In this document: positions 1 to 4,380 of the stretch, one piece after another
Layout: the number at the start of each line of letters is the position of its first letter
Position numbering within the stretch: the stretch's first letter is position 1
From: Candidatus Thorarchaeota archaeon
Lineage (GTDB): Archaea > Asgardarchaeota > Thorarchaeia > Thorarchaeales > Thorarchaeaceae
Assembly (NCBI GenBank): GCA_029855925.1
Contig: JAGSHP010000359.1
Location: 1-5,101, forward strand
Length of the DNA: 5,101 bases
Reading direction: 5' to 3'
Translations under genes and position numbers: made by a program
The notes under the pieces: model-generated
Databases searched by the model: none
What the model was told of the DNA's origin: nothing
The model's input: only the letters and a program-made list of their open reading frames with translations

Positions 1-494
1 GGATGTACAAGTTCACCAATCAGTGGATAGATGACCGAGAACATCAATGGCAATGCAGCTCTTGGCTGGAGTCCTGCGGGAATCAACTGGAGTTCATTGG
101 CCTTGAGCAAGATCGCCAAGTTGCCACCAGTGGTCACCCCAAAGATGTGACATCCCCTCTTCCTTGCCTCTTTAAAGACAGTTATCGTTTCCTCAGTATT
201 GCCGGAATAGCTAACGACAATGACTGCCCAGTCCGCCCTCACTGCCTGAGGGAGGGAGTAGTCGCGAGTGGTGATGATTGGAACTGGCGACTCTTGGAGG
301 AACAGTTCTCTGCATATCTCTCCTGCAATTGAGCTACCCCCCATTCCAGCCAAACATACTCCTCCCACCTGATTTCGAAGCCCTCTTGCCCGTTCTCTTA
401 GTCCATCATCAAGATGAGCCATGGTCAATAAATCGGGAAAGAGACGTATCATCTCCTGCATGTCCTGTGCCGATATCCTGTCTTTGGTTGACAT
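1..494 (-). CDS. bifunctional phosphoglucose/phosphomannose isomerase, N-terminal part (runs off left edge)
   Basis: This reading frame starts at an ATG (complement of 492-494) and stays open for 164 codons to the edge of the window; the family is usually about 300-340 residues, so about half is visible. The enzyme interconverts glucose-6-phosphate or mannose-6-phosphate with fructose-6-phosphate in the cytoplasm. Visible motifs belong to the first SIS domain: LAGMGGSSIAGE (residues 48-59), the phosphate-binding SYSGNTEET (95-103), and QPRAALP (143-149), whose Arg is thought to be catalytic in this family. The stretch RDYSLP (77-82) is also typical. GAGGG lies upstream of the ATG as a weak ribosome binding site. 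The gene is transcribed away from the operon starting at 648. The second SIS domain and the remaining catalytic residues lie outside, so single-specificity relatives cannot be fully excluded, but the PRA motif favours the bifunctional group. Confidence 0.88.
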   Translation of the reverse strand, partial: MSTKDRISAQDMQEMIRLFPDLLTMAHLDDGLRERARGLRNQVGGVCLAGMGGSSIAGEICRELFLQESPVPIITTRDYSLPQAVRADWAVIVVSYSGNTEETITVFKEARKRGCHIFGVTTGGNLAILLKANELQLIPAGLQPRAALPLMFSVIYPLIGELVH

Positions 495-647
495 GAGATC
501 CCTCTGCAATGCTGTGTGTGAAACACAACTATGATGTTGCTGCTTATGACGTTTGTCCATTAGTGTCACTGTAGCAGCACTCTAAATTTTCCAATCGACA
601 ACCTAATCAGTCAGTTCAATAATCGAGGAACGAAAAGGAGGTCTTGT
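495..647. promoter_or_regulatory. divergent intergenic region with TATA-like box and strong Shine-Dalgarno site
   Basis: This spacer separates two genes read in opposite directions. For the plus-strand operon, CTAAATTT at 582-589 is a plausible archaeal TATA element that would place a transcript start near 614. The sequence AAGGAGGT ending at 642 is a near-perfect ribosome binding site five bases before the ATG at 648. For the minus-strand gene only a weak TATA-like stretch (complement near 544-551) is seen. A 7-base inverted repeat, TGCTGCT at 538-544 and AGCAGCA at 573-579, could be an operator or chance. The start-site and promoter calls are inferred from motif and spacing only. Confidence 0.5.
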
Positions 648-1148
648 ATGGGACTAACTAAAATGGCTGCAGTTCGCGGGTTGATTCCCTGCGGAAACAA
701 GCTGAGCGAAGTAAGTAATAATCTGTATCGTCTCATGACCACAATGTCAGATATTCTGGAGAAGAGACTGGGTCCCGAGGGCCTCAGCATTGTGTCTGAT
801 ATCTTTCGGCAGCTAGGAACCGAGGATGCTGCAGCACTGAAGACCCGGCTTGGACTTGGAGACTCTATTGATGACGCTTTGGATGCGTGGCTCGTTGTTG
901 GGAATGTCATGGGTGCAAAAATGAAGGCGCGTCGTGAGTCTCCGACCCGGATAGTGACGGAGCATCCCTATTGCCCACAGCACGAGTCGTTTCTGAAACA
1001 TGGAAAACTCTTCTGTGATGCTGTGTGTATCCCCTATGTCAGTGCGTTGGCCGAGGGAGTTGCCCCCGGCGTCAAGACGGAGGTCATCATCCCCGCTGAT
1101 ATGGAACATACCTGCACAAAGGCGCTTGTGGTTCAAGAAGATGAGTGA
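648..1148 (+). CDS. Cys/His-rich protein resembling the L-2-amino-thiazoline-4-carboxylic acid hydrolase family
   Basis: A 166-residue soluble protein. The start is firm because AAGGAGGT sits five bases upstream of the ATG. The first 95 residues are predicted mostly helical. The C-terminal half holds HPYCPQH (106-112), LFCDAVC (121-127) and HTC (154-156), giving a spaced set C109, H112, C123, C127, H154 and C156. A CP..H, then C, then a C near the end is the general pattern I associate with the ATC-hydrolase-like and V4R-like sensor families of archaea and bacteria; this is recognition by pattern, not by alignment. The Cys/His set could bind a metal or a haem-like cofactor, which is inference. 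The gene overlaps the next one by 8 bases (ATGAGTGA) and so is very likely translationally coupled to it. The function is not established; a plain hypothetical label would also be fair. Confidence 0.8.
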   Translation: MGLTKMAAVRGLIPCGNKLSEVSNNLYRLMTTMSDILEKRLGPEGLSIVSDIFRQLGTEDAAALKTRLGLGDSIDDALDAWLVVGNVMGAKMKARRESPTRIVTEHPYCPQHESFLKHGKLFCDAVCIPYVSALAEGVAPGVKTEVIIPADMEHTCTKALVVQEDE

Positions 1149-1809
1149 GCGAAGCACGCCAGTCACAATTAACGTGGACTCTCAAGAGACCCATGGCATC
1201 ATTTCTGTTCCAAGTAGTCCGGGACACTGTGGCGCTCTCCTGCTTCATCCACATCCCCTCTATGGTGGATCCATGAACGACTATGTTATTGGGGCTGTGG
1301 AACGCCTCCTTCTAGATGCGGGCATGACCACCATGCGCTTCAACTTCAGACCTGTAGAGCCAGGGACTACTTACGCAGGAGTGAAGGGTGCCGTCGAGGA
1401 CGCTCTGAACGCGCTTGACGTGTTCATTTCAATGACTGGGCTCCCTCATGTCGGTGTCGTCGGTTATTCCTTTGGTGGTTCCGTTGCACTGCATCTAGCT
1501 GCACTCCGCGAGATTGAGTTTCTCGTCGCACTGAGTGCCTCTTACACTCTGGCATCAGAGGTGGTCTCGATGGAAGACCGTTTCTCAGCAATCACATGTC
1601 CTGTCCTCTTGATACATGGGGACTCCGATAGAGTCGTACCTCCTACTGACATGCAGGCACTGGTCTCACTATTGGATAACGCGGAGATCTCCACGGTTCG
1701 ATTGGATGGTGAAGGTCACTTTTACAATATGCATCTCGATATGGCTCTTGACGAAGTCAGAACTTTTGTATCACAACAGTGTACCAAATTGACATACGGT
1801 AATGATTAA
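1141..1809 (+). CDS. alpha/beta hydrolase, dienelactone-hydrolase-like (COG2945 type)
   Basis: A 222-residue cytoplasmic serine hydrolase. The nucleophile elbow is GYSFGG with Ser110, the acid is Asp163 in HGDSDRVVP, and the base is His193 in GEGHFY, in the order and spacing of an alpha/beta hydrolase. HPHPLYGGSMND (36-47) is the hallmark N-terminal oxyanion-hole motif of the COG2945 group. No signal peptide is seen. I chose the ATG at 1141, inside the stop region of the previous gene, because the frame upstream (back to 1000) only shadows that gene and homology begins after residue 10. There is no strong ribosome site, consistent with coupled translation. The usual family motif FNFRGVG-S is changed here to FNFRPVEPG (67-75). 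Substrate is unknown; esters, lactones or thioesters are possible. Confidence 0.9.
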   Translation: MSERSTPVTINVDSQETHGIISVPSSPGHCGALLLHPHPLYGGSMNDYVIGAVERLLLDAGMTTMRFNFRPVEPGTTYAGVKGAVEDALNALDVFISMTGLPHVGVVGYSFGGSVALHLAALREIEFLVALSASYTLASEVVSMEDRFSAITCPVLLIHGDSDRVVPPTDMQALVSLLDNAEISTVRLDGEGHFYNMHLDMALDEVRTFVSQQCTKLTYGND

Positions 1810-1843
1810 GAAGCCTTTACATCTCCAATGAACTGGTGTCTTG

Positions 1844-2518
1844 ATGCTCCGAGCCGCACTCTTTGATCTGGATGGAACAATCACGGTTCTTACCTTGCCG
1901 CTAGACGCCATGCGCTCAGACACCAAGAAGTACTATATTGAGCACGGGCTCCCCCCCGAGATCATAGAGCCCGCAGATGGAATCTCAAGCACTAGAATGA
2001 AGGCGAAGGAGTATTTCTTTGCCCATGGAATCTCAGAGTCTGAGTGGGAACGCATGGAACGCGAGGTCGATGAGGTGCTCTCGCGACATGAGGGCGGTGC
2101 CGCCTACAATGTTCGCCTCATCACTGGCACACTGGAAGTGGTGGCTGAGATTCGAAGACTTGGGATCAAGACTGCAATTCTGACAAATAACGGGCGTCAT
2201 GCAGTGAATATTATTACCAAGCAATTACCCCTTGAGAACTACTTCGACATAATTCAGACCAGAAACGAGTCCCCCAATCCCAAGCCCTACCCTGATGGAA
2301 TACTGCGGGTGTTGGACAAGCTTGGTGTGACGGTTGATGAGGCTGTCTACATCGGTGATGCGTTAATAGATGCGGTGGCTGCTCAGCGAGCTGGAATCAG
2401 ATTCTGGGCTGTCGCCACGGGCGAAACCTCCAAAGAGACCCTGTTGGAGGCTGGAGCTGATATGGCATTCGATAGTCTTCGTGACATCCTGCCTGTCATT
2501 CGTCAGCTGGTCTCATAA
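1844..2518 (+). CDS. HAD-superfamily hydrolase (phosphoglycolate phosphatase-like, subfamily IA)
   Basis: A 224-residue cytoplasmic phosphohydrolase. All four HAD motifs are present: motif I FDLDGT with nucleophile Asp8 and Asp10, motif II AILTNNG with Thr114, motif III Lys147 in NPKPYPDG, and motif IV YIGDALID with Asp172 and Asp176. A helical cap of about 70 residues lies between motifs I and II, as in subfamily IA. The ATG at 1844 is preferred because GGTG at 1835-1838 is five bases upstream; a TTG at 1841 would add one residue and sits too close to that site. It follows the alpha/beta hydrolase by 34 bases on the same strand and is probably in the same transcript. The true substrate (phosphoglycolate, another small phosphate ester or a nucleotide) cannot be read from the sequence. 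Confidence 0.92.
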   Translation: MLRAALFDLDGTITVLTLPLDAMRSDTKKYYIEHGLPPEIIEPADGISSTRMKAKEYFFAHGISESEWERMEREVDEVLSRHEGGAAYNVRLITGTLEVVAEIRRLGIKTAILTNNGRHAVNIITKQLPLENYFDIIQTRNESPNPKPYPDGILRVLDKLGVTVDEAVYIGDALIDAVAAQRAGIRFWAVATGETSKETLLEAGADMAFDSLRDILPVIRQLVS

Positions 2519-2644
2519 CACGCATATGTCCGATTGTTAAGTAAATGACCTTTTCGTCGTACCTGTGTTCAAGACTGGAATGAACGTTCGCCCCAAAATT
2601 GGTCCACTATGCGGACAGAACGCCCCATTTCGGGTAAGCAGTTG

Positions 2645-2653
2645 TATTATATG
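2645..2653 (+). promoter_or_regulatory. TATA-like box upstream of the gene at 2723
   Basis: TATTATATG lies in the 204-base gap after the HAD gene and would start a transcript near 2675-2680, leaving a leader of about 45 bases. The rest of the gap holds an 8-base palindrome GAACGTTC (2582-2589), two copies of CGCCCCA 32 bases apart (2589-2595 and 2621-2627), and a short T run (2551-2554) that could help end the upstream operon. No other gene is seen in the gap. The call rests on motif only. Confidence 0.4.
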
Positions 2654-2722
2654 TTGGCTCTACAAAACACCATCCATCTAGACTTGAATTCCCCTCGAGA
2701 TGAAGTACAAGGTTGAGATGAC

Positions 2723-3133
2723 GTGACATTGAACTTAGATGAGGGTTCGTACTTGGTATTGAAAGCCGCCCCAGGCGCCTATTCATGTAGTACTCTTCCA
2801 CTTCCACAAGAATGGGACCCTATTAGGCGGCCGCATGTCGCACTACTTCTACCCTCAGGTGACGGTATCTTTCGTGTCATGCTCTCTTGTCCAGAGAATC
2901 ATAGAAAGCTCATGGTCAATTCCACTATTGATGGCGTCAAGCGTGGTTCAATAATCGAGATCCGATACGATGAGACTGAGTTCAGCTACTATCGCAAGGA
3001 ATCGTCCGGCTGGACAAAGGTGGGTGCCTCGGGTGATCCCTTCTTTGTCGAGGTCTTCACATCAGGATTGAATCCCCTCTATCTAATTGCTCTTGAAGCC
3101 CCAGTCAGATCACTGATGGGCACTGGTCAGTAG
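2723..3133 (+). CDS. hypothetical soluble protein, beta-rich, 136 residues
   Basis: I do not recognise this protein. The only workable upstream start is the GTG at 2723, because an in-frame stop TGA lies at 2714-2716; the ribosome site is weak (AAGG or TTGAG just upstream). The sequence has no signal peptide or membrane segment. Many short alternating hydrophobic stretches, such as HVALLLPSG, FRVMLSC and SIIEIRYDE, separated by turns, suggest a mostly beta fold. It has Cys22 and Cys56 but no clear metal motif. Its composition is protein-like and unlike the noisy frames in the region that follows. It stands alone, with a 204-base gap before it and the structured RNA-like block after it. A lineage-specific gene is the best description. 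Confidence 0.65.
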   Translation: MTLNLDEGSYLVLKAAPGAYSCSTLPLPQEWDPIRRPHVALLLPSGDGIFRVMLSCPENHRKLMVNSTIDGVKRGSIIEIRYDETEFSYYRKESSGWTKVGASGDPFFVEVFTSGLNPLYLIALEAPVRSLMGTGQ

Positions 3134-3152
3134 ATGCATACCAGCTGTCAGG

Positions 3153-3165
3153 TCCTCCTATCACC
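3153..3165. repeat. 13-base direct repeat, left copy
   Basis: TCCTCCTATCACC occurs here, 19 bases after the stop codon of the upstream gene, and again exactly at 3569-3581, 416 bases downstream, directly behind hairpin unit A. Both copies sit at the 3' side of a likely transcription unit and are followed by T-rich sequence, so they may be a shared 3'-end or termination signal. They could equally be flanking repeats left by an insertion. Confidence 0.6.
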
Positions 3166-3203
3166 AGTTTCTGTCTGCACATAATAATATTAAGAAAAAT
3201 ACA

Positions 3204-3367
3204 TGAGTGTGTGAGGAGGCGCAAAAAAGAGAAAGGTTCGCTTTGGTTGCTTGAGAGGAGGAGAGGAACTCTCTTTTAGGAGAGGATGTGTGCACTTCAA
3301 ATGCGATCAGGATTGTGGGAGGGATTCTCGTTTTGCAACGAGTTATTGCGCCTCCTCGACACATTCA
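3204..3367. ncRNA. 164-base structured element closed by a 21-pair stem (candidate RNA)
   Basis: Bases 3204-3224 pair with 3346-3367 over 21 pairs, interrupted by a single unpaired G at 3358 and one G-U pair; the core is GAGGAGGCGCAA against TTGCGCCTCCTC. The 121-base interior contains a perfect 6-pair hairpin (CTCGTT 3327-3332, loop TTGC, AACGAG 3337-3342) and purine-rich tracts around 3253-3285 that can form alternative GAGAG/CTCTC hairpins. A weak TATA-like stretch lies at about 3183-3193 for the plus strand and another at about 3368-3376 for the minus strand, so the strand is open. It does not resemble RNase P RNA, SRP RNA or a tRNA. The terminal inverted repeats could instead mark a small MITE-like element, but no clear target duplication is visible. 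Confidence 0.5.
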
Positions 3368-3401
3368 ATTTATTACAGGTTTTCACTCACTAATAAAGGT
3401 T

Positions 3402-3412
3402 GCGATTATCGC
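3402..3412. repeat. 11-base palindrome (first of a pair)
   Basis: GCGAT-T-ATCGC is a perfect dyad centred on 3407. With one more T on its left it closely matches the second palindrome at 3431-3445 (TTGCGATTATCGC against TTGCGATATTCGC). It may be an operator half of a two-site array or a short hairpin in RNA. Confidence 0.5.
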
Positions 3413-3430
3413 TATTATTTCGTACAAAAA

Positions 3431-3445
3431 TTGCGATATTCGCAA
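3431..3445. repeat. 15-base palindrome (second of a pair)
   Basis: TTGCGA-TAT-TCGCAA is a perfect 6-pair dyad centred on 3438, exactly 31 bases (about three helical turns) from the centre of the first palindrome. It lies about 30 bases upstream of the TATATGC box of hairpin unit A, a suitable place for an activator or repressor site. The regulator is unknown. Confidence 0.5.
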
Positions 3446-3466
3446 AAATACATCAATCACAGGTTT

Positions 3467-3476
3467 TATTATATGC
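3467..3476 (+). promoter_or_regulatory. TATA-like box of hairpin unit A
   Basis: TTATTATATGC contains TATATGC (3470-3476) about 26 bases before the GC-rich stem that begins at 3502, the distance expected between an archaeal TATA element and a transcript start. The same TATATGC is placed the same way in front of unit B. Confidence 0.5.
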
Positions 3477-3500
3477 GTTTTTGTCCACTTATTTACACGG

Positions 3501-3577
3501 AACCGGGGCCATTCTGTTTCGCTCTATCCATTCTCTCCTCCTTCCTGCGTTCTCTGGCCCCGGTATACTCCTCCTAT
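3501..3577 (+). ncRNA. candidate small RNA, hairpin unit A
   Basis: ACCGGGGCCA (3502-3511) pairs perfectly with TGGCCCCGGT (3555-3564), a 10-pair GC-rich stem around a 43-base loop that is strongly pyrimidine-rich and contains few G, so it should be single-stranded. The loop includes CTCTCCTCCT (3533-3542), which holds the anti-Shine-Dalgarno-like core CCTCC. The tail ACTCCTCCTAT follows the stem, then a T5 run at 3582-3586 that may end transcription. Strand is inferred from the TATA-like box upstream. It resembles unit B and is presumed paralogous. The RNA family is not recognised; no tRNA arms or C/D or H/ACA boxes are clear. Confidence 0.5.
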
Positions 3578-3581
3578 CACC
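3569..3581. repeat. 13-base direct repeat, right copy
   Basis: An exact second copy of TCCTCCTATCACC, five bases after the closing stem of hairpin unit A and immediately before a run of five T. See the left copy at 3153-3165. Confidence 0.6.
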
Positions 3582-3604
3582 TTTTTGCGAACAATCGTCA
3601 TGAT

Positions 3605-3619
3605 CGCTATGATGTAGCG
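3605..3619. repeat. small perfect hairpin
   Basis: CGCTA-TGATG-TAGCG forms a 5-pair stem with a 5-base loop, between hairpin units A and B. It is short enough to occur by chance; it could be a residue of a 3' end or a protein binding site. Confidence 0.3.
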
Positions 3620-3678
3620 TAATGGACGAATCGGCTGCGACCTCAGAGACCGTTCCACTCAACTAGTGACCAACATAC

Positions 3679-3686
3679 TTATATGC
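3679..3686 (+). promoter_or_regulatory. TATA-like box of hairpin unit B
   Basis: CTTATATG followed by C gives TATATGC at 3680-3686, 25 bases before the stem beginning at 3711 and exactly 210 bases from the same motif of unit A. It fits an archaeal core promoter with a transcript start near 3708-3712. Confidence 0.5.
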
Positions 3687-3710
3687 TAATAGGTAGTATT
3701 ACAATATAGT

Positions 3711-3795
3711 CGGGGACCGCATTCCCAACCGCTACTCTACAACCTCTCTCTCATCTGACAAATCTAGTTTTGAGGTCCCCGCAGACTTCTTCTTA
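3711..3795 (+). ncRNA. candidate small RNA, hairpin unit B
   Basis: CGGGGACC (3711-3718) pairs perfectly with GGTCCCCG (3774-3781), an 8-pair stem around a 55-base, mostly C/T/A loop, followed by the tail ACTTCTTCTTA (3785-3795). The loop can also form a competing pair, ACCTC (3742-3746) with GAGGT (3772-3776). Its size (71 bases with a closing stem) suggests a tRNA at first sight, but no T-loop or D-arm motifs are present. It could be an independent small RNA or the 5' leader of the membrane-protein gene at 3834. A palindromic CTTTAAAG at 3801-3808 could also serve a minus-strand start here; the shared layout with unit A favours the plus strand. Confidence 0.45.
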
Positions 3796-3800
3796 GCAAG

Positions 3801-3808
3801 CTTTAAAG
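3801..3808 (+). promoter_or_regulatory. TATA-like box for possibly leaderless gene at 3834
   Basis: CTTTAAAG ends 25 bases before the GTG at 3834, so a transcript would begin at or next to the start codon. With only GGTG overlapping the start and no separate ribosome site, leaderless translation is plausible. Confidence 0.45.
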
Positions 3809-3833
3809 GTCATACCATCTGCCTGAAGCAAAG

Positions 3834-4265
3834 GTGACCCCGAAATTGTCGTCAGCAAAACAGGCTGTGGGCAGCACAATCAAACGTGTCCTCATTCACA
3901 TGGCTGAGATCATTGCCTCAATCATTCTGTTGGTCATTATTAGCGTGCCACTGATTTTCGTTATCCCGATGTGGTTCCAAGAGACCGCATTTGGGACAGC
4001 AATTGCAAACTTTGCAGTCAATCCTGTAACATGGTTTGGATTGCTCGGCGCAGTTGGAGTAACGATTCTACTGGCAATAGTGAGTCTTGTCTTCGGCTAC
4101 GGTTATGTTCTGGGCATGAGTGCTAGGCTCAAGGCTAAGGAAGCAAAGAAGTCCTCAGCAATAGAAGAAGAGGCAGAAGAGCCCGCTGAGGTTGCCGAAG
4201 TAGTAGCTGAGGCCGAGGAACCGGTCGAAGACGCCAGTACCGACTCTGAGGAAGCATCTGAATAG
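3834..4265 (+). CDS. small two-helix membrane protein with acidic C-terminal tail
   Basis: A 143-residue protein I do not recognise by family. A short basic N-terminus (Lys4, Lys9, Lys18, Arg19) precedes a hydrophobic segment at about 25-47 and a second at about 67-95, separated by a short outside loop with Trp48 and Trp68. After a basic stop-transfer stretch (RLKAKEAKK, 99-107) comes a strongly acidic, Ala/Glu-rich tail (about 109-143). By the positive-inside rule both ends face the cytoplasm. The only usable start is the GTG at 3834, since an in-frame TAA lies at 3804-3806. The tail may bind a basic partner or be disordered; this is inference. It converges with the ATPase gene and shares no obvious operon. 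Confidence 0.75.
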   Translation: MTPKLSSAKQAVGSTIKRVLIHMAEIIASIILLVIISVPLIFVIPMWFQETAFGTAIANFAVNPVTWFGLLGAVGVTILLAIVSLVFGYGYVLGMSARLKAKEAKKSSAIEEEAEEPAEVAEVVAEAEEPVEDASTDSEEASE

Positions 4266-4339
4266 ACTAATTTGTCAGTTCAGAGACAGACCTCATCCTA
4301 TCTTCCAGTGATCAGGTATGTATGCTTAATAAAAGGTAG

Positions 4340-4373
4340 ATTTGGACCGGGAATTGAGGTTCCCGGTCTAGAT
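4340..4373 (-). terminator. hairpin terminator after the Mrp/NBP35 gene
   Basis: GACCGGGAA (4345-4353) and TTCCCGGTC (4360-4368) form a perfect 9-pair stem with a 6-base loop, extended by five more pairs including two G-U out to 4340 and 4373. On the minus strand it begins 8 bases after the ATPase stop and is followed by CTACCTTTTATT, so it reads as an intrinsic-type terminator for that gene. It may also stop transcripts of the converging membrane-protein gene, although no T run follows on the plus side. Confidence 0.65.
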
Positions 4374-4380
4374 GCCTTGT

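Larger units (their letters stand above)
3134..3833. other. 700-base AT-rich block without a convincing protein gene, dense in inverted repeats
   Basis: This stretch separates two plus-strand genes. The open frames in it (for example 3251-3622 and 3288-3617) are rich in Tyr, Cys, Ser and Ile, lack usable ribosome sites, and read through the inverted repeats, so I do not accept them. Instead it contains a long stem (3204-3367), two palindromes (3402-3412 and 3431-3445), two similar GC-stem hairpin units (3501-3577 and 3711-3795), a small hairpin (3605-3619), and a 13-base direct repeat. Each is described separately. The overall picture is a cluster of non-coding RNA genes or a decayed or mobile element. 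Confidence 0.7.

Noticed and set aside
3..496. Plus-strand frames at 3-332 and 278-496
   Set aside because: They oppose the clear sugar isomerase on the minus strand and have no recognisable motifs.
538..579. 7-base inverted repeat in the divergent promoter as an operator
   Set aside because: Seven pairs with a 28-base gap are expected by chance in a spacer of this size; kept only as a note.
1000..1140. Upstream extension of the alpha/beta hydrolase to 1000
   Set aside because: Those 47 codons are a shadow of the preceding gene and look non-homologous; the overlapping ATG at 1141 fits family length.
3286..3393. 35-codon frame starting at ATG 3286 behind AGGAGAGG
   Set aside because: The purine run is too close to the ATG for a normal ribosome site and is part of a broad purine-rich tract; the frame overlaps the long-stem element. 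Not impossible, but unsupported.
3369..3476. CRISPR-like short repeats (ACAGGTTTT twice, TTGCGAT twice)
   Set aside because: Only two copies of each, too short, with no regular spacers.
3251..3622. Open frames of 109-123 codons in the AT-rich block
   Set aside because: Composition is rich in Tyr, Cys, Ser and Ile, there is no good ribosome site, two overlapping frames are equally open, and they run straight through inverted repeats.
3711..3781. tRNA-sized sequence with a 7-8 pair closing stem
   Set aside because: No T-loop (GTTCRA-type) or D-arm motifs, no plausible T stem before the 3' arm, and no anticodon hairpin; the resemblance is in size and end pairing only.
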